NCBI GenBank assembly: GCA_050633785.1
Contig: JBOEHE010000070.1
Span: forward strand, 24,962 to 88,961
Source: CALKZN01 sp050633785
GTDB taxonomy: Bacteria > Pseudomonadota > Gammaproteobacteria > Arenicellales > Arenicellaceae
Direction of reading: 5' to 3'
Length of the DNA stretch: 64,000 bases
The translations under genes were made by a program, and so were the position numbers. Positions 60,456 to 64,000 of this stretch are shown piece by piece; position 1 is the first letter of the stretch, and each line of letters begins with the position of its first letter. The notes under the pieces are model-generated. The model made no database searches. It was not told the origin of the DNA and was given only the letters and a program-made list of their open reading frames with translations.

Positions 60456-60848
60456 ATCAATAGCCTAATTAGAATTGGGAAATCAGGGCGCATTGTAGCA
60501 AAAAGTATCAAACGGCGCTTGCCTGTTACCCTAGAAGAAACCTTTATTCAGAGAGCAAGATTCGATATTTTTTTAGCAAGATTGGGTATTCTCTGCTCAG
60601 CATGGAGCAACTATAGTATGAACATAATAACGAGCTACAGATTTAACAAGGAAAGGAACAGCAGGAACAGCAGGAACAGCAACAAAAGAAGTACCGTTAA
60701 AAAAGAAGTTTGAGCTTGGGAATGCCAAAGGCCAATTGCTCATTTAACAAAGGATTGCCATCAATTGGCACAGATGGCTGAGCTTATAACAACTCAGCTG
60801 ATCGTTAAAACATTACAACCAAAGCAACATCCATAAAAGGAATTCACA
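60456..60848. other. fumA-lipoprotein intergenic region with a 9-bp tandem repeat
   Basis: The gap of about 390 bases holds GGAACAGCA three times in tandem (60655-60681). A 31-codon frame (60619-60714) runs through the repeat, encoding Lys/Arg/Asn/Ser-rich residues with no ribosome site. The open frame antisense to the fumA start (60330-60713) is a shadow. Promoters for both flanking genes must lie here. Confidence 0.4.
60655..60681 (+). repeat. Three tandem copies of GGAACAGCA
   Basis: Three perfect 9-base units in a row, in the fumA/lipoprotein intergenic region. Unit length is a multiple of three. Copy number could vary by slippage. Confidence 0.8.
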
Positions 60849-61385
60849 ATGAAAAAAACACATTTTTTAAAACACAGTAAACTGGCACTGGCCAGCGCTT
60901 CACTTCTACTCATCTTAGCCGCCTGCGGCGGCGGTGGCAGTTCCAGTGATGCCGATACAAATAATAATGAAAACAATGCTGAGGCACCAGCGCCTAATAA
61001 TAACCAACTTCAATTGCCTGATACTAGCGCAGGAGATAACTGTAAGTTAATCAATGTCAACCTCAACCCATCCAGCGGTGCCACATTAAGACGAAGCAGT
61101 CGTGATGAACTACTGGTTACCATTGACTTTGAAGTTCTAAAAGCTACAGAAAACTTATTCATTGAAGCGATCTTTAAAAGCATCGACGGAAATGATGGCG
61201 GAATAACAACTTTTTCAGAGGATATAAAACAATACAACGTCGGCCCCGGTCGAATCATTGATGATATTCGGTTTCGGGTGACTGATTTTGACAATGACCG
61301 TTATACATCTCTGCACATCAGGGGTTATGCTGATACCCGGGGTTGCAGCGTAGTAATACCTGTACAGTATATCGTCACTGACTAA
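60849..61385 (+). CDS. Lipoprotein of unknown function
   Basis: The protein has 178 residues. The lipobox LAAC with lipidated Cys26 is followed by a Gly/Ser-rich and then Asn/Glu/Pro-rich linker (about 27-60). A compact domain has CKLINVNLNPSSGATLRRSS and a late Cys in DTRGCSVVIPVQYIV, so the pair may form a disulfide. No Asp at +2 after the Cys, so outer-membrane retention is likely. No family recognised. ATG 60849 follows AAAAGGA. A long hairpin follows. Confidence 0.75.
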   Translation: MKKTHFLKHSKLALASASLLLILAACGGGGSSSDADTNNNENNAEAPAPNNNQLQLPDTSAGDNCKLINVNLNPSSGATLRRSSRDELLVTIDFEVLKATENLFIEAIFKSIDGNDGGITTFSEDIKQYNVGPGRIIDDIRFRVTDFDNDRYTSLHIRGYADTRGCSVVIPVQYIVTD

Positions 61386-61705
61386 GTTTAAATTGTATCG
61401 CAAGGCCAATTCACTATTTGATCTGAGTGAATTGGCCTTATCACAAGAAAGAACAATACTCATCCCTTATTTGAAGCTCAGCAACTGGGAAAACTGGTTT
61501 GCTTCAGAGTACGCCAAACACACAACCGACCTAATGCTTTAAAGCAAATCAGCATAAAATACTGCACAATTTTCCTGTGCAGAAAAATCAATACAGATAC
61601 TCTTCTTCTTTCCTGCCTTATTTCACGCAGGTTCATTAAAACATTCTTCAAGCTTTTTCAGAATTAGAGTATCATTACACGCCCAGAACATTTTGAGTCG
61701 TAATT
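61386..61705. other. Intergenic region upstream of proS
   Basis: The gap of 320 bases contains the perfect hairpin at 61402-61439 and the proS promoter region. A shadow frame on the minus strand (61215-61463) is not credible. Nothing else recognised. Confidence 0.4.
61402..61439. terminator. Long perfect hairpin after the lipoprotein gene
   Basis: AAGGCCAATTCACT and AGTGAATTGGCCTT pair over 14 bp around a 10-base loop. It lies 16 bases after the stop. No T-run of more than two follows. Confidence 0.55.
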
Positions 61706-63445
61706 GTGCGCACATCCAACTTTTTATTAGCCACCACCAAAGAAACCCCTTCTGATGCAGAAATAGTCAGTCATCAATTAATGTTGCGAGCGGGCATGAT
61801 TCGAAAAATCGCGGCTGGTATTTATACCTGGTTACCACTGGGTTTGAGGGTTTTACGCAAAGTGGAAAACATCGTTCGTGAAGAGATGGATGCAGCTGGC
61901 GCTCAGGAAATGCTGATGCCTTCTGTCCAACCAGCAGAACTCTGGCAAGAATCCGGGCGCTGGGATTTATATGGCGGGGAATTATTGCGTATACAAGACC
62001 GTCACCAACGTGATTTTTGCTACGGTCCCACTCATGAGGAAGTGATCACGACCATGGTCCGCAATGAGATTCGCAGCTATAAACAATTACCTGTGAATTT
62101 CTATCAGATTCAAACAAAATTCCGTGATGAACGCCGCCCACGCTTTGGTGTTATGCGCGCTCGTGAGTTTGTCATGAAAGATGCCTATTCCTTTCATTTG
62201 GACGCACAATCATTACAAGACACCTATGAATTGATGTACGCTACTTACAATCGGATTTTTACTCGACTTGGCCTTGGTTTTCGCCCGGTTGAAGCCGATA
62301 ACGGCAGTATAGGTGGCAACTCTTCTCACGAGTTCCAAGTATTGGCTGATTCTGGGGAAGATGCTATCGCGGTATGCGATAAGTACGAATACGCTTCTAA
62401 TGTTGAGCTGGCCGAGGCTCTGCAAGTAGGTACTGAACGCGCTGAACCGGGTGAGGCATTTTCTGAAATTGACACACCTGGTTTGCGAACCATTGCCGAT
62501 ATCGTTAACGCGCATTCCATTCCCATTGAAAAAACCATCAAAACATTATTGGTCAAAGGCTCTGACCATGAGGCCATTGCCCTGGTACTGCGTGGTGATC
62601 ATGAATTGAATGAGCTGAAGGCTGAAAAGCACCCAGCCATTGCTTCTCCATTACAATGGCTGACTGAGCAAGAGATTAAGCAAGCAGTCGGTTGCTCTCC
62701 AGGGTCTATTGGCGTCATTGGCCTGACTGAAAAATCAATACCCGTGATAGCGGATCGATCAGCAACCAATGTCAGCGATTTCTCCTGTGGTGCAAACAAA
62801 GACGACAAACATTATGTCGACGTTAACTGGGGACGCGATTGCCCTGAACCTGAAGAATTTGACCTGCGCAGTGTTGTTGCTGGCGACATTTGTGCCCGAG
62901 CAGTCGACGACCATTCTGAACAAGCGCAGTTAACCATTACCCGAGGCATAGAAGTTGGCCATATTTTCCAACTTGGCACGAAATACAGTGAAGCTCTGAA
63001 AGCGAATTGCCTGGACAATAATGGCAAAGCCGTTGCTATGCCAATGGGCTGCTATGGCATTGGTATTTCTCGCATCGTCGCTGCTGCAATAGAGCAAAGC
63101 CATGATGATCGAGGCATTATCTGGCCAAGTAATATGGCGCCATTCGAGCTTGTCATAGTCCCTATTGGCTATGAAAAGTCAGAACAAGTCAAAAAAACTT
63201 GCGATGAACTGTATGAACGTCTAAAACTAATGAACGTCGATGTTTTACTCGATGACCGCAAAGAACGACCAGGCATTCAATTCGCGGACGCTGATCTGAT
63301 TGGCATTCCACACAGAATTGTCATTGGTGATCGTAACCTTGAAAAAGGCTTGGTTGAATATAAGGCTCGTAAGGCCGATCAATCAGAGGATATTACCCTT
63401 GATGCGATCATTGAAACGATTGAAACATTGATTCAACACAAATAA
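61706..63445 (+). CDS. proS: Prolyl-tRNA synthetase
   Basis: The protein has 579 residues and begins with GTG (MRTSNFLLATTKETPSDAEI). Class II catalytic features: VSHQLMLRAGMIRKIAAGIYTWLPLG (about 22-47), RDERRPRFGVMRAREFVMKDAYSFH (motif 2, about 138-160). The bacterial INS editing domain is the insertion about 225-405, with FSCGANKDDKHYVDVNWGRD. TRGIEVGHIFQLGTKYS and an anticodon-binding C-terminus follow. It charges tRNA-Pro and edits mischarged Ala. The GTG start at 61706 matches the family N-terminus. Confidence 0.96.
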   Translation: MRTSNFLLATTKETPSDAEIVSHQLMLRAGMIRKIAAGIYTWLPLGLRVLRKVENIVREEMDAAGAQEMLMPSVQPAELWQESGRWDLYGGELLRIQDRHQRDFCYGPTHEEVITTMVRNEIRSYKQLPVNFYQIQTKFRDERRPRFGVMRAREFVMKDAYSFHLDAQSLQDTYELMYATYNRIFTRLGLGFRPVEADNGSIGGNSSHEFQVLADSGEDAIAVCDKYEYASNVELAEALQVGTERAEPGEAFSEIDTPGLRTIADIVNAHSIPIEKTIKTLLVKGSDHEAIALVLRGDHELNELKAEKHPAIASPLQWLTEQEIKQAVGCSPGSIGVIGLTEKSIPVIADRSATNVSDFSCGANKDDKHYVDVNWGRDCPEPEEFDLRSVVAGDICARAVDDHSEQAQLTITRGIEVGHIFQLGTKYSEALKANCLDNNGKAVAMPMGCYGIGISRIVAAAIEQSHDDRGIIWPSNMAPFELVIVPIGYEKSEQVKKTCDELYERLKLMNVDVLLDDRKERPGIQFADADLIGIPHRIVIGDRNLEKGLVEYKARKADQSEDITLDAIIETIETLIQHK

Positions 63446-63507
63446 TAAGAGTTACACAAACGCTGGCAACACGCTGGTAAACACGACAACAATTAAAATA
63501 ATAATAA

Positions 63508-64000
63508 TATGAAGTTCGTATCACGAAGGATAATGGCGGTGTTGTTTTGCTCGACCGCCACTATTGCCTCTTTAACATTAGTAAACTCTACCATCTACGC
63601 CGAGGAGATTAAAACTCGTCTTGATCGTCCTATCATCATAGCTTTGCAACAAGCTACAGACAGCATCATTGAACCAAGGCAACAAATTGAGACTCTGGCA
63701 TGGTTGTCTGAAATGTCAAATAACCTGCGAAAACGAATTCCCAACGAGTTCTATCGAGTTCGTTTGTTGCAGACCGTTTTAGACGAAGCCAACCTCATGG
63801 GTCTTGATCCACAGTTAGTGCTGGCTGTTATCGACATAGAAAGCAACTTCAACCGCTATGCCGTATCATCGGTCGGCGCTCAGGGTTTAATGCAAGTCAT
63901 GCCTTTTTGGAAGAATGAACTGGGTAGACACACAGATGATCTGTTTAACCCTCGAATAAACATTCGCTATGGATGTGCTATTTTAAAGCACTATATAAAA
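63508..64000 (+). CDS. Lytic transglycosylase (SLT domain), N-terminal part
   Basis: 164 codons are visible and the window cuts the 3' end. A signal peptide-like stretch (about 8-26, VLFCSTATIASLTLVNSTIY) precedes AEE. The SLT catalytic motif IDIESNFNRYAVSSVGAQGLMQVMP (Glu of the ESNFN block, about residue 114) is intact. Such enzymes cleave peptidoglycan glycan strands to anhydro-muropeptides. No cell-wall partner is visible in the window. ATG 63508 follows proS by 62 bases. Confidence 0.88.

Noticed and set aside
60655..60681. Short tandem repeat considered as a CRISPR-like array
   Set aside because: Units are 9 bases, directly adjacent and without spacers; it is a simple tandem repeat.
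60330..60713. 127-codon open frame antisense to the fumA start
   Set aside because: Most of it lies inside fumA in reverse; the remainder has no ribosome site.

Overview
The window is a chromosomal stretch of a gammaproteobacterium, most likely a free-living marine or aquatic, non-enteric one. This rests on FabA, CmoA/CmoB, RdgC, GreB, YheS, a GlrK-QseG-GlrR (QseEGF) cluster, UPF0325/YaeH and Rof, on moderately AT-rich DNA, and on the mix of housekeeping genes with many small regulator-plus-enzyme pairs. There is no rRNA, tRNA, insertion sequence, prophage or CRISPR array that I could see. Gene order looks conventional and both window edges cut genes (fabA on the left, a lytic transglycosylase on the right).

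Layout. 1-8.1 kb: start of fabA, then cmoA and cmoB (tRNA U34 modification). These are separated by a leftward block: ferredoxin fdxA and the stress operon prkA-yeaH-spoVR. 8.2-12.5 kb: branched-chain amino acid operon ilvD-ilvB-ilvN, read leftward. It is preceded by a textbook attenuator: a 22-codon leader peptide rich in Ile/Val, a terminator, and competing antiterminator pairings. Two unknown bases inside ilvD sit in a 5-base duplication that looks like a contig-joining artefact. 12.5-14.6 kb: a secreted histone-H1-like protein, a long dCTP deaminase and a small hypothetical gene. 14.7-18.7 kb: the glrK-qseG-glrR two-component operon. Divergent from it is an unannotated candidate small RNA with a near-consensus sigma-54 promoter, upstream GlrR-like sites and an intrinsic terminator.

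19-27.8 kb: a serine/glycine catabolic cluster, glyA-sdaA-gcvH-[tandem glycine riboswitch]-gcvT-gcvP, with a divergent LysR regulator. SHMT and serine deaminase link serine, glycine and pyruvate. The cleavage system turns glycine into one-carbon units and the riboswitch senses glycine. 27.9-33.6 kb: AraC-type regulators, YaeH, a cupin, a hydrolase, a NIF3/PII-like protein, a CDF-type transporter and a 55-residue ORF. 33.9-38.3 kb: trpS, a DUF1304 protein, rof, then a MarR regulator divergent from an EamA exporter operon, with two perfect palindromic operators between them.

38.7-45 kb: small accessory pairs. These are two secreted NTF2-like proteins with a LysR regulator, an ECF-like sigma factor with a VOC protein, two GFA-family zinc proteins, a glutathione transferase and a WYL regulator. 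45.3-52.6 kb: rdgC, recQ, a HIT protein, a mercaptopyruvate sulfurtransferase, greB and the ABC-F protein yheS. 52.6-58.9 kb: threonine/serine dehydratase, aspartate/glutamate racemase, an AraC regulator, a 1-Cys peroxiredoxin, a LysE exporter, an XRE-type regulator and an SMP-30-like secreted protein. 58.9-64 kb: class I fumarase, a lipoprotein, proS and the start of a lytic transglycosylase.

The items most worth follow-up are the sigma-54 small RNA next to glrKR, the ilv attenuator, the glycine riboswitch placed inside the operon, the twin MarR operators, and a recurrent set of long perfect hairpins without U-tracts. All functional calls come from reading translated sequence and family knowledge; no database search was run.
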